Below, piece by piece: positions 19,120 to 27,305 of a DNA stretch of 64,000 nucleotides (the first letter of the stretch is position 1; every line of letters begins with the position of its first letter). The DNA comes from Actinomycetes bacterium (lineage in GTDB: Bacteria > Actinomycetota > Actinomycetes > Nanopelagicales > Nanopelagicaceae), in the NCBI GenBank assembly GCA_947383695.1, contig OX376642.1, forward strand, positions 1,302,001 to 1,366,000, in the 5' to 3' direction. The notes below the pieces were generated by a model. The model saw only the letters and a list, made by a program, of their open reading frames with translations, was not told the origin of the DNA and did not search any database. The position numbers and the translations under genes are program-made.

Positions 19120-19671
19120 TTATTCGTACATGTGCTTAGCAAGCACACCAATAAATGGAAGGTTGCGGTACTTCTCATCAAAGTCGAGTCCGTAACCAAT
19201 TACGAAATCCTTTGGAATATCAAAGCCGACGTACTTAACATCTACCTCAACCTTTGCAGCTTCTGGTTTACGCAGAATAGAAAGAATCTCAACTGAACCT
19301 ACGCCACGTGATTCAAGGTTTGCCTTGAGCCATGAAAGAGTTAAACCAGAGTCAACGATGTCTTCAATAATCAAAACATTTCTGCCGGTGATATCGCGAT
19401 CTAAATCCTTCAGAATTCGAACTACTCCACTGGACTTTGTTCCTGAACCGTATGAAGAAACCGCCATCCAATCCATATCAATGTGGCGTTGTAATGCACG
19501 TGAAAAATCTGCCACCGCCATGACAGCACCCTTTAGAACTCCAACAAGGAGCAAATCTTTACCTTCGTAATCCTTATCAACCTGTGCAGCAAGCTCTTTG
19601 ATACGTGCTTGCAACTGTTCCTCGGTCACGATTACGCGTTCGATATCGCCCTTGACTGCTTCTAAGTCCAC
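19120..19671 (-). CDS. hpt: Hypoxanthine phosphoribosyltransferase
   Basis: 183 aa. Salvages hypoxanthine and guanine with PRPP. The PRPP loop VLIIEDIVDSGLTL is near 99-112, and VGFDIPKDFVIGYGLDFDEKYRNLPFIG near the C-terminus is split between nucleobase and Mg contacts. It lies between tilS and ftsH, the classic tilS-hpt-ftsH order. It complements the de novo purine array at 40-51 kb. Confidence 0.95.
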   Translation of the reverse strand: MDLEAVKGDIERVIVTEEQLQARIKELAAQVDKDYEGKDLLLVGVLKGAVMAVADFSRALQRHIDMDWMAVSSYGSGTKSSGVVRILKDLDRDITGRNVLIIEDIVDSGLTLSWLKANLESRGVGSVEILSILRKPEAAKVEVDVKYVGFDIPKDFVIGYGLDFDEKYRNLPFIGVLAKHMYE

Positions 19672-19679
19672 GGTTCTCC

Positions 19680-20642
19680 CTATGGTCGGTGCTGTGAGAG
19701 CGAAAGTCTGCCCGAAATCCGCTCAACCTTCACACCGCCCGGCAAATTGAGCGCACCTTGGCCGCTCCAAGCGGTAATTAGCGCCTCAACCGCGCTCACA
19801 TGCTCCCACGAGACCATTCCGGCGGGCGCACCAGCGGCGTAGATGGCCGCCCTAATAAGACGGGTTCTGATTGCGCGAGGCAGAGTTTCTAGATGAGCAC
19901 AATCCAAATCTGAAAGATCTAGATGCATCTCTTCTCGTTTAGCCCAATGATCTAAGGCATCAGCATCATCTCGTAATTGATGAGAGCTACGTGCAAGTGC
20001 TTCTGCAATTCCTGGACCAATACTTTTTTCCAAAACCGGCATAGCTTCATTTCGAACTCGAACCCGTGAAAACTCTGGATTCTCATTGTGAGGATCGTTC
20101 CAGTACTGCAACTTCATCTCGTCGCAATACTGTTCATTTTGCTCTCGTGTAATTTCAAGTAAAGGTCGTACGTACAGTCCGTTGTGGTGTGCCATTCCAG
20201 AAAGTGAACGTGTTCCCGATCCACGTGCTAATCCGAGCAAAACTGTCTCTGCTTGATCATCACGAGTGTGTCCTAGAAAAACAGCAACAGCGTTTTTCTC
20301 TTTTGCAACTTCTTGTAACGCCTCATACCGAGCTTTGCGGGCCGAAGCTTCTAAACCATCTTTAACATCAACGACAACTTTTTTGATAATGCACTCTAAG
20401 CCAAACTCTTTTAACTGCTCTTTAACTTTTTCTGCTTGCACCGCAGAGTTTTCCTGCAGTTGGTGATCGACAGTTACGCCCATAACTGTAATTACAAACT
20501 CTTTTGATTCAACAGATAGCGCATGTGCAAGTGCTAATGAATCAGCTCCACCAGATACAGCAACAAGAACTGTGTCACCTGCTTCATACTTTTCAAGCCA
20601 GGTGCGTACAGCGTTTCGTACCGCTGGAACCGCTGTCGTCAT
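19680..20642 (-). CDS. tilS: tRNA(Ile)-lysidine synthetase
   Basis: 320 aa. Makes lysidine at position 34 of the tRNA-Ile that reads AUA. The PP-loop SGGADSLALAHAL is at residues 30-42. GHTRDDQAETVLLGLARGSG near 130-149 and RPLLEITREQ near 165-174 are family motifs. A TACTGT box ends 6 bp before the ATG, so it probably starts the long tilS-hpt-ftsH-fol-pan operon as a leaderless gene. Confidence 0.95.
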   Translation of the reverse strand: MTTAVPAVRNAVRTWLEKYEAGDTVLVAVSGGADSLALAHALSVESKEFVITVMGVTVDHQLQENSAVQAEKVKEQLKEFGLECIIKKVVVDVKDGLEASARKARYEALQEVAKEKNAVAVFLGHTRDDQAETVLLGLARGSGTRSLSGMAHHNGLYVRPLLEITREQNEQYCDEMKLQYWNDPHNENPEFSRVRVRNEAMPVLEKSIGPGIAEALARSSHQLRDDADALDHWAKREEMHLDLSDLDCAHLETLPRAIRTRLIRAAIYAAGAPAGMVSWEHVSAVEALITAWSGQGALNLPGGVKVERISGRLSLSQHRP

Positions 20643-20648
20643 GGCTTA

Positions 20649-20654
20649 ACAGTA
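20649..20654 (-). promoter_or_regulatory. Predicted leaderless -10 box of the tilS operon
   Basis: The minus strand reads TACTGT, six bases, then the tilS ATG at 20642. The box sits in the 20-bp gap after the NlpC/P60 stop, so the operon may also receive read-through. Confidence 0.5.
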
Positions 20655-20662
20655 CTGCTGAC

Positions 20663-21865
20663 TTAGACGCGACCACCAAATGGCATCAATCCCTTGATGC
20701 TGTAGATGTTGGAGTACAGCAAGCCTTTACCCTTTGAGTTCGCCTCCCACATCATTCCGTTTCCGGCATAAATCGTGATGTGGTGAATGGTCGAAATTGT
20801 TCCCTTATAGGAGTAGAACAAAAGATCTCCTGGAACAAGCTCTTTAAGGGAAACATGCTTTGTATACCCTGAATACAGCGCTGAGTTGAGGCGATCCCAG
20901 TTTGGCCACCCTAAACCAGCTGATTTATATGCGGCGTACACCAAACCAGAACAATCAAATGTGCTTGGACCTTGAGTACCCCACACATATGGCTTGCGTG
21001 CAAGAACTTGTGATTTAGCAAAGGCGACAGCTTTATCTCTTTGTTCTTGTGTGGTTCTTATTGTCGAACGTCCTTTGAAGCCACGATCTGGCCAGACACT
21101 CTTTTGTCCACCGGTTTGTGCAGCTGTTCCCGCTTGGCTTTCTTCAAGCAATGCAAGTTGGCGTTGCTGTTCGAGAGTTGTTCTAACCTTTCGCGCACTC
21201 ATTAATTGGCGCATCAACTCATCCTGAACCTTTTGTAGCTTTGCAACTTCCTTAGCTTGTTCAGCCTTTGCATCATCTGCAACCTTTTTAGCAGCCGCTA
21301 CCTTATCTGTTGCAATCTGCTGTACAGCTTTTGCATCATCGGCAATCTTTTTTGCTTTTCGCGCTTCTTCTTCAGCCACTTTAAATCGTGCAAGTGCCAC
21401 AGAATTCTGTGCGCCTAGTGTGCTCAATGTTGAAAGTTGATCAACTAAATCTTGTGGTCCATTCGCACTAAGCAACGGTTCGATATCTGTGATGCTGCCA
21501 CCCATGATGTAAGCATTGGCTGCAAGTTTTCCAATTGTTTTATGTGCTTCTGCAACAGCTGCCGCAGTTTCAGCGGCGTGCTTTGCTGCAATATTTGCTG
21601 CAGCGGTTGCGACCGCAAGTTCTGCTTGTGCTTTTCTATATAAAGCTGTTGCCGCATTAGCTTTTGCGGTTAACGCTCTTAAACTTTGATTTGCAGCGGC
21701 TAACTTCTTTGCTTGTGCATCTGCCGCTTTTTTCTTTGCCGCTTCTATTTTCTTAGCGGCTTCAATCTCAGCCAAGGTTGGTTTTGGGGCTGCAACTGCA
21801 GGTGCTGACGAAACCGCCAGCCCTAGAATTACCGCAAGCGAAATCGCCCTAAAACTCTTTTTCAC
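20663..21865 (-). CDS. NlpC/P60 peptidoglycan endopeptidase with coiled coil
   Basis: 400 aa from the GTG at 21865, chosen because GAAAGG lies 6 bp upstream and a signal peptide (KKSFRAISLAVILGLAVSSAPAVAAP) follows at once. The middle, residues about 30-245, is a long Ala/Lys/Glu-rich coiled coil, as in RipA and CwlO-type hydrolases. The NlpC/P60 domain has catalytic Cys in STFDCSGLVYAAY and His in TIHHITIYAG. It probably cuts stem peptides during growth or division. The coiled coil suggests control by an FtsEX-like partner, which is inference. Confidence 0.9.
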   Translation of the reverse strand: MKKSFRAISLAVILGLAVSSAPAVAAPKPTLAEIEAAKKIEAAKKKAADAQAKKLAAANQSLRALTAKANAATALYRKAQAELAVATAAANIAAKHAAETAAAVAEAHKTIGKLAANAYIMGGSITDIEPLLSANGPQDLVDQLSTLSTLGAQNSVALARFKVAEEEARKAKKIADDAKAVQQIATDKVAAAKKVADDAKAEQAKEVAKLQKVQDELMRQLMSARKVRTTLEQQRQLALLEESQAGTAAQTGGQKSVWPDRGFKGRSTIRTTQEQRDKAVAFAKSQVLARKPYVWGTQGPSTFDCSGLVYAAYKSAGLGWPNWDRLNSALYSGYTKHVSLKELVPGDLLFYSYKGTISTIHHITIYAGNGMMWEANSKGKGLLYSNIYSIKGLMPFGGRV

Positions 21866-21941
21866 AATTAACCTTTCGGAGGGAAGGGTTAAAGAATAAA
21901 TGCCCAACCTTGGAAAACCCTGTTTTTAGGTGTGAGTGTCC

Positions 21942-22733
21942 CTAATTAGCTACATCACGACGAACAAAGAGTATTGATGCGACTAAAGCACCAACAGCGA
22001 CATACGCACCACCTGTGGCAAGAGCATGTGAGTAGGTCACATCTGCACTTCCACCTGACGCAATGATCGTTAATTGAGAACCAGGCAGCCATGATTGTGT
22101 TGAGTTCTTAACTGCTACCAGCAAATTCTCAACGATTAGCAACCAAAGAACTCCCAAAGAAATTGCGCTGATTGGCGAACGTAGGAGTAGGCCCAGGACC
22201 ATTCCTATGATTCCGAAGCCGATAACTGAGATCACAACGTTGATAAATGTCGTATAGAAGTACTCGATACCTTCAGTTGAAAACCATAGTTCAGTAGATA
22301 CATCGACTGTAGGTGCCAAAACCACAGATGTTGTAATACTGATGATTGCAGATAAAACAATCATCGCTAATGCAAAAATCATCATTGAGATCAGTTTTCC
22401 AGCCAAGATCTTCATTCGACTTGGTTGACGGACCAACAGATTACGCAAAGTTCCGTATGTGTACTCCTGGGCGGTTTGCGCAGCAAACACACACAAGGCA
22501 ATGATTCCTAAGAAGCCGCCAACGCTTGCAAAACCTTGTACGCCACCACTCGCTAGTGCCAATACCTCGCGGCTAATCACTTGACCACGGTCTGCATTTC
22601 CTTGTGGTGAATCAATTAATAAGTACAGCAACGCTGAAAAGAGACCACTGAAGAATACAACCGCTCCCATTGTGCCCAGAAATAAGGTTGGGCGACGTAA
22701 CTTACGTAGTTCAGCTCTGACGACATTAAACAT
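21942..22733 (-). CDS. ABC-2 type transporter permease
   Basis: 263 aa with about six predicted membrane segments, starting MFNVVRAELRKLRRPTLFLG and including a QEYTYGTLRNLLVRQPSR coupling-helix motif near 88-105, typical of ABC-2 and bacitracin/lantibiotic-type exporters. Its ATG overlaps the ATPase stop by one base, so the two form one transporter. Substrate unknown. Confidence 0.85.
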   Translation of the reverse strand: MFNVVRAELRKLRRPTLFLGTMGAVVFFSGLFSALLYLLIDSPQGNADRGQVISREVLALASGGVQGFASVGGFLGIIALCVFAAQTAQEYTYGTLRNLLVRQPSRMKILAGKLISMMIFALAMIVLSAIISITTSVVLAPTVDVSTELWFSTEGIEYFYTTFINVVISVIGFGIIGMVLGLLLRSPISAISLGVLWLLIVENLLVAVKNSTQSWLPGSQLTIIASGGSADVTYSHALATGGAYVAVGALVASILFVRRDVAN

Positions 22734-23638
22734 TACTTATCCCCCGTCATTTCAAAAAATGTTTCTTCAAGGTTTGGAAGCTGTGGAGCTAATTGCGCCA
22801 AGGTAATTCCTGCATCAAAGGCTGCTTTATTCAGAATCGGTGCCCAATCCATCGGCGCCAAAATATGAACAGAATCGTTGCGGATCACAGCGTGATGTCC
22901 AGATTTTTCTGCGATCTCTGCAATTTTAGAAAGATCGGAATGATTGAGTGATTTGGCAATAATTGTTGGTTGTTGCTTAGTCATCAGCTCGCCGATTGGT
23001 CCAGCGAAAACAATCTCACCTTTTCGCAGCATCACAATGTGATCACTAATAATTTCAAGTTCAGAAAGTAAGTGAGAAGAGACAAAGACTGTTGTTCCAT
23101 CATTTGCTAAATCACGGAGCAAGGCACGTACCTCTTGAATACCTTCAGGATCTAGCCCATTTGTTGGTTCATCCAACATAAGTAACTTAGGGTCTGGCAA
23201 TAACGCAGCAGCAATTCCTAAACGCTGTTTCATTCCTAATGAATATGTCTTGTACTTAGATTTTCCGCGCTCACCTAATCCGACTTTTTCCAACAAGGTC
23301 TGTACACGTTCGACTGGAAATCCACCAAGGCGTGCAAGCACCATCAAATTTTCATGACCTGATAACGCTGGATAAAAAGCTGGACCTTCAATCATTGCGC
23401 CGACTCGACTTAAGTACTTTTCTGGATGCTCAATCGGCTCACCAAGAATGTGGCCCTGGCCAGTGGTCGGGGTAATTAGACCTAAAAGCATTCGCATTGT
23501 TGTTGTCTTGCCAGAGCCATTTGGGCCAACAAAGCCACAAACCGTTCCGAGCGGGACTTCAAAGTTGATATGTGAGACCGCTAGGCGGTCGTCATACTTT
23601 TTGGATAAATCTGAGACTGAAATTGCAGTGTTTGGCAT
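22733..23638 (-). CDS. ABC transporter ATP-binding protein
   Basis: 301 aa. Walker A GPNGSGKTT is near 38-46, signature YSLGMKQRLGIA near 132-143, Walker B LLMLDEPTNGLDP near 152-164. The C-terminal 70-residue extension and the pairing with one ABC-2 permease match the BcrA/CcmA drug or antimicrobial-peptide exporter group. It is divergent from metZ with a 26-bp gap. Confidence 0.9.
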   Translation of the reverse strand: MPNTAISVSDLSKKYDDRLAVSHINFEVPLGTVCGFVGPNGSGKTTTMRMLLGLITPTTGQGHILGEPIEHPEKYLSRVGAMIEGPAFYPALSGHENLMVLARLGGFPVERVQTLLEKVGLGERGKSKYKTYSLGMKQRLGIAAALLPDPKLLMLDEPTNGLDPEGIQEVRALLRDLANDGTTVFVSSHLLSELEIISDHIVMLRKGEIVFAGPIGELMTKQQPTIIAKSLNHSDLSKIAEIAEKSGHHAVIRNDSVHILAPMDWAPILNKAAFDAGITLAQLAPQLPNLEETFFEMTGDK

Positions 23639-23664
23639 GCCCCTTACTCTGCCACAATTAACCT

Positions 23665-24891
23665 ATGAGCAAACGACCTTGGGGGTACCAACCTCGTCAG
23701 GAAACACTGGGACCTGACTGGGAATTACATCCACAAACTCACTCAGTGCGTACCGGTCTTGCTCGCACCGGATTTGGTGAAACATCTGAAGCGCTATTTC
23801 TAAATAGCGGTTTCACATATTCATCAGCTGAAGAGGCTTTTGATTCATTTGCAGAAGAAACAGATCACTATCTATATAGCCGTTTCCATAACCCAACAAT
23901 TGCCATGTTTGAAAAGCGACTAGCAGCAATTGAAGGTGCTGAGATGTGTGTGGCTACTGGCTCCGGAATGTCTGCGATGTTTGCATCTCTTGCCTGCCTC
24001 GTTGAACAAGGTGACCATGTCGTTGCATCTGCCGCAATGTTCTCGTCGTGCCATGTTGTTATTACTGAGTTCTTGCCAAAGTGGGGCGTTACCTTTGAAC
24101 TTGTAAAGGGAAATGATCCAGCTGATTGGGCAAAGGCGCTTAACAAGCCAACTAAGGCTGTATTTATCGAAACTCCAAGTAATCCATTACTTGAAATCGT
24201 TGATATCGCAATGGTCAGCGAACTTGCTCACAAAGTTGGAGCAACAGTAATTGTTGACAATGTGATGGCCTCCCCGGTTTTGCAGAAGCCACTAACACTT
24301 GGTGCAGATGTTGTTATGTACTCAGCAACTAAGCACATCGATGGACAAGGTCGAGTTCTTGCTGGTGCATTGCTGGGATCTGCTTCATATATTCAAGAAA
24401 AGCTTTTGCCTTTCGTACGTCACACAGGACCAGCATTAAGTGCTTTCAACGCTTGGGTTCTAGTAAAATCTTTGGAAACTATGCACATGCGTGTTGAGAG
24501 CATGGTTTCAAATGCACAAGCAGTTGCAGAGTTCCTTGAAAAGCAACCTGCAATCAAATCTGTGCGTTACCCAGGATTAAAGTCTCATCCAGGACATGAA
24601 TTAGCTATGAAGCAAATGAACAATGGTGGTGGATCAACCATTGGAATTGAGTTCAAAGGCTCGCAAGAAGAGGTATTTGCCTTTATGAACAAGCTTCGAG
24701 TAATCGATATTTCAAATAACTTGGGTGATAGCAAGTCATTGATTACCCATCCATCATCAACTACTCATCGTCGCTTAGCACCAGAGGTTCAGGCAGATAT
24801 GGGAATTACTCCATCGGTGCTTCGCCTATCAGTTGGTTTAGAGCACTCAAGTGACTTGATTAAGGATTTACAACAAGCTTTAGCGAAGTAG
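23665..24891 (+). CDS. metZ: O-succinylhomoserine sulfhydrylase (MetZ-like)
   Basis: 408 aa. A Cys/Met-metabolism PLP enzyme that uses sulfide and an activated homoserine to make homocysteine. YSRFHNPT near 72-79 binds PLP, and the Schiff-base lysine lies in MYSATKHIDGQGR near 215-227. The N-terminal TLGPDWELHPQTHSVRTG and the SSCHVVITEF segment resemble MetZ more than MetB. O-acetylhomoserine use cannot be excluded. No SAM riboswitch fits in the 26-bp upstream gap. The 3' end overlaps ctaB by 12 bp, tail to tail. Confidence 0.85.
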   Translation: MSKRPWGYQPRQETLGPDWELHPQTHSVRTGLARTGFGETSEALFLNSGFTYSSAEEAFDSFAEETDHYLYSRFHNPTIAMFEKRLAAIEGAEMCVATGSGMSAMFASLACLVEQGDHVVASAAMFSSCHVVITEFLPKWGVTFELVKGNDPADWAKALNKPTKAVFIETPSNPLLEIVDIAMVSELAHKVGATVIVDNVMASPVLQKPLTLGADVVMYSATKHIDGQGRVLAGALLGSASYIQEKLLPFVRHTGPALSAFNAWVLVKSLETMHMRVESMVSNAQAVAEFLEKQPAIKSVRYPGLKSHPGHELAMKQMNNGGGSTIGIEFKGSQEEVFAFMNKLRVIDISNNLGDSKSLITHPSSTTHRRLAPEVQADMGITPSVLRLSVGLEHSSDLIKDLQQALAK

Positions 24892-25749
24892 TTCTGCAAC
24901 AACTAACAAAACAGATAGCAAGCTCAAGTAGGTGATTGACCACTGAAAAATTTTTCCCGCAACCTTGGCATACTCCGGGGATCCTTCTTTAAGCGCAATC
25001 AGTTGACGGGCAAAAACAAGACCCAGCACTACGGTGATTACAAGTGACCACATTGGTAAATCCGCTGCAAGGATTAACCAAATCGATGAAGCGATCATCA
25101 AGATTGTGTGGAACCACATCTCCTTAAGAACGCGCGCCTTGGTTGCAACAACTGGAAGCATTGGTGTTCCAGCAGCGGCGTAATCATCCTTGTACTTAAT
25201 CGCTAGCGCCCAGAAATGTGGAGGCGTCCAAAAGAAAATCACAAAGAAAAATGCCCAAGCAGTTGGTGACAAAGAGTTAGTTACCGCTGCCCAACCGATT
25301 AAAACCGGCATACAACCTGCAGCACCACCCCACACAATGTTTTGAGCTGTGCGTTGCTTTAACGCCATCGTGTACACAACAACATAGAAAACAATTGCGA
25401 TCAACGCTAGAAGCGTTGCTAATGGTGTTGTAAAAATCCAAAACAAAAGAAGTGAAAGAGCCCCGATTAAGAATGCAAAAATCGTTGCATGTAACTTAGA
25501 GGTTTGGCCGGTAACGATCGGGCGCTTTGCTGTACGCGCCATTAATTTATCTAAATCACTCTCGATCACCATGTTAAAGGCGTTTGCACTTCCGGCAGCT
25601 AAAGTTCCTGCAAAGATCGTTGCGATTGCTAATCCAAAATCTGGCAACCCTTCGGCAGCTAAAACCATCGCCGGTAATGTTGAAACGAGTAGGAGCTCCA
25701 CCACTCGTAACTTCATTAGATCGAGGTATCCCCGCATAGCGCTGCTCAC
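24880..25749 (-). CDS. ctaB: Protoheme IX farnesyltransferase (heme O synthase)
   Basis: 289 aa from GTG 25749, or 285 aa from ATG 25737. An UbiA-family membrane enzyme with about nine TM segments that adds a farnesyl group to heme B for cytochrome oxidase. The two Asp-rich motifs are NMVIESDLDKLMARTAKRP near 60-78 and FFWTPPHFWALAIKYKDDYAAAG near 172-194, each given here by its ends. Complete. The other cta genes are not in the window. Confidence 0.93.
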   Translation of the reverse strand: MSSAMRGYLDLMKLRVVELLLVSTLPAMVLAAEGLPDFGLAIATIFAGTLAAGSANAFNMVIESDLDKLMARTAKRPIVTGQTSKLHATIFAFLIGALSLLLFWIFTTPLATLLALIAIVFYVVVYTMALKQRTAQNIVWGGAAGCMPVLIGWAAVTNSLSPTAWAFFFVIFFWTPPHFWALAIKYKDDYAAAGTPMLPVVATKARVLKEMWFHTILMIASSIWLILAADLPMWSLVITVVLGLVFARQLIALKEGSPEYAKVAGKIFQWSITYLSLLSVLLVVAELLR

Positions 25750-25837
25750 CTGCCAAGATTACTCAGCCTTTCGGAGTACGCCTCCCAGACCTCTCTCAGG
25801 GATAATAGTTACCTTGCTCTCAACGAAGGGATATGCC

Positions 25838-26215
25838 GTGACCGAGAACAACAAGCCCGAATGGTTTGAAATTACTGATGCAGATGAGAAGCCAGCGCTT
25901 CGCAAGGTATCAAAAACCCTTCCAGTAAGCGCGGTGCTTGTTACTGCACTCATTCTTGGAGTTGGTGCTGTTGTGGCCCAGACCCAGGATCAAACTCCTG
26001 CATCTGCAACATCTGCGGGTGTTCAGCAAACGCAACCCGCAGAAGCCAATCCAACAACCGCAGCTGCTGCTGTAGTTGGAGGCGTAGCAGCTGAAAAGTT
26101 AGCTAATCCATCTATCTCAAAGTTACCTACTGGCGGTGGAGATGATGACGATGATGAAGAAGATGATCATCATGGGCGTGGTCATGATGATGAAGATGAA
26201 GGCGATGACGACTAA
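25838..26215 (+). CDS. Single-pass membrane protein with Asp/His-rich tail
   Basis: 125 aa from GTG 25838, preceded by GAAGGG 8 bp upstream and a GATAAT hexamer at 25801; the frame is open further left but opposes ctaB. Residues 1-25 are cytoplasmic (TENNKPEWFEITDADEKPAL), 29-47 form one TM segment, followed by an Ala/Thr/Gln-rich spacer. The last 30 residues are almost only Asp, Glu, His and Gly: GGGDDDDDEEDDHHGRGHDD and more. Such tails bind divalent metals or calcium; this is inference. Its partner is probably the YVTN-propeller protein downstream. Confidence 0.65.
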   Translation: MTENNKPEWFEITDADEKPALRKVSKTLPVSAVLVTALILGVGAVVAQTQDQTPASATSAGVQQTQPAEANPTTAAAAVVGGVAAEKLANPSISKLPTGGGDDDDDEEDDHHGRGHDDEDEGDDD

Positions 26216-26219
26216 CTAG

Positions 26220-26225
26220 TACAGT
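26220..26225 (+). promoter_or_regulatory. Predicted leaderless -10 box of the YVTN-propeller gene
   Basis: TACAGT, six bases, then the ATG at 26232. It suggests the propeller gene can be transcribed alone as well as from the upstream membrane-protein promoter. Confidence 0.45.
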
Positions 26226-26231
26226 TAGCAA

Positions 26232-27305
26232 ATGCGCTTTAGATTCTTACTTTTACTTTCACTAATTTCGCTCTGTGCCCTTGCAACACCGGCACAGGGC
26301 GAAGTTGTTTCTCCAACTATGAAGTTGATTCACACGATTAATGGATCAATATCACCAAAATCTGTTCGCTCATCTGGTGATGGAGTCGTAAGCGCGCATA
26401 ACATGATGTATCGACACTCAGTTACTGTCTATGACGCAAAAACCTTTGAACTGCTACACACCGTCTCTGACTCTGTTTCGCTGAAAGAGTTTGGTTATTC
26501 AAAAACTTCCGGAAGTTACAAGGGAGCGCCTGTCGAGGGAACTTTTTCTCCAGATGGAAAGTATCTCTATGTAAGTAATTACTCGATGTATGGAAAGGGT
26601 TACAGCAAAGAGGGGCATGACACTTGCTCGCCCTCATCTGGATATGACAAGAGTTTTGTTTACAGAATCAATCGCAGTAACTACCAAATTGATTCGGTCT
26701 ATCCCGTAGGTTCAGTTCCTAAAGTTGTCGAAATTACCCCTGATAACAAATATGTTTTGGCGGCAAATTGGTGCTCCTATACCGTTTCAGTGATTTCAGT
26801 TGAACAGAACAAGGTGGTTAAAACCGTCAAGATTGGCCGCTATCCACGCGGCATAGCGATAAGCAATGACTCTACAAAGGCATACGTCGCCGAAATGGGT
26901 GGCAATCGCATTCATGTAATTAATTTGCAGGATTTTTCTACCTCTTATATTCCAATTGGAAGTAATCCTCGAGCAATAGTTTTATCACCTGATAATTCAA
27001 AGATGTATGTCACGATGAATCTTTCAGGTCGAGTTGCTTCATGGGATCTTGTAGCAAATAAAGCTGGTAAATCTGTAAGAACCGGTGAAGCTGCACGAAG
27101 TCTTGCGATCTCAGCCGATGGTTCAGCTCTGTATGTAGTTAACTTTAAGAGTGACACGATGTCACGCGTTAGAACAAGTGATATGAAAGTTACTCAAAAC
27201 ATCAAGGTCTGTAATGAGCCGATTGGTATCTCTTACGATGTTCCGACCGGAAACACCTGGGTAGCTTGTTACAAGGGACAGATCAAGATCTTTTCAAATA
27301 ATTAA
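26232..27305 (+). CDS. Secreted YVTN (YncE-like) beta-propeller protein
   Basis: 357 aa. A Sec signal peptide (MRFRFLLLLSLISLCALATP, cleavage near AQG-EV) is followed by seven-bladed YVTN-type repeats: GKYLYVSNYSMYGKGY, NKYVLAANWCSYTVSVI, DSTKAYVAEMGGNRIHVI, NSKMYVTMNLSGRVASW and GSALYVVNFKSDTMSRV. These propellers bind ligands or partners and are not usually catalytic. It overlaps the PBP4 gene by 4 bp at its 3' end. Location next to the Asp/His-rich membrane protein suggests a two-component surface unit. Confidence 0.78.
   Translation: MRFRFLLLLSLISLCALATPAQGEVVSPTMKLIHTINGSISPKSVRSSGDGVVSAHNMMYRHSVTVYDAKTFELLHTVSDSVSLKEFGYSKTSGSYKGAPVEGTFSPDGKYLYVSNYSMYGKGYSKEGHDTCSPSSGYDKSFVYRINRSNYQIDSVYPVGSVPKVVEITPDNKYVLAANWCSYTVSVISVEQNKVVKTVKIGRYPRGIAISNDSTKAYVAEMGGNRIHVINLQDFSTSYIPIGSNPRAIVLSPDNSKMYVTMNLSGRVASWDLVANKAGKSVRTGEAARSLAISADGSALYVVNFKSDTMSRVRTSDMKVTQNIKVCNEPIGISYDVPTGNTWVACYKGQIKIFSNN

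Noticed and set aside
21866-21941. Possible cyclic-di-AMP (ydaO) riboswitch before the NlpC/P60 gene
   Set aside because: Only 76 bp separate the gene from the upstream permease stop. That is too short for the ydaO fold, and no conserved core is seen.
23639-23664. SAM riboswitch or other control element before metZ
   Set aside because: The divergent gap is 26 bp, with no room for any SAM-sensing RNA.
25571-25837. Upstream extension of the Asp/His-tail protein (long open frame from 25571)
   Set aside because: It runs antisense to ctaB. The GTG at 25838 has a ribosome binding site and gives a normal cytoplasmic N-terminus plus TM segment.
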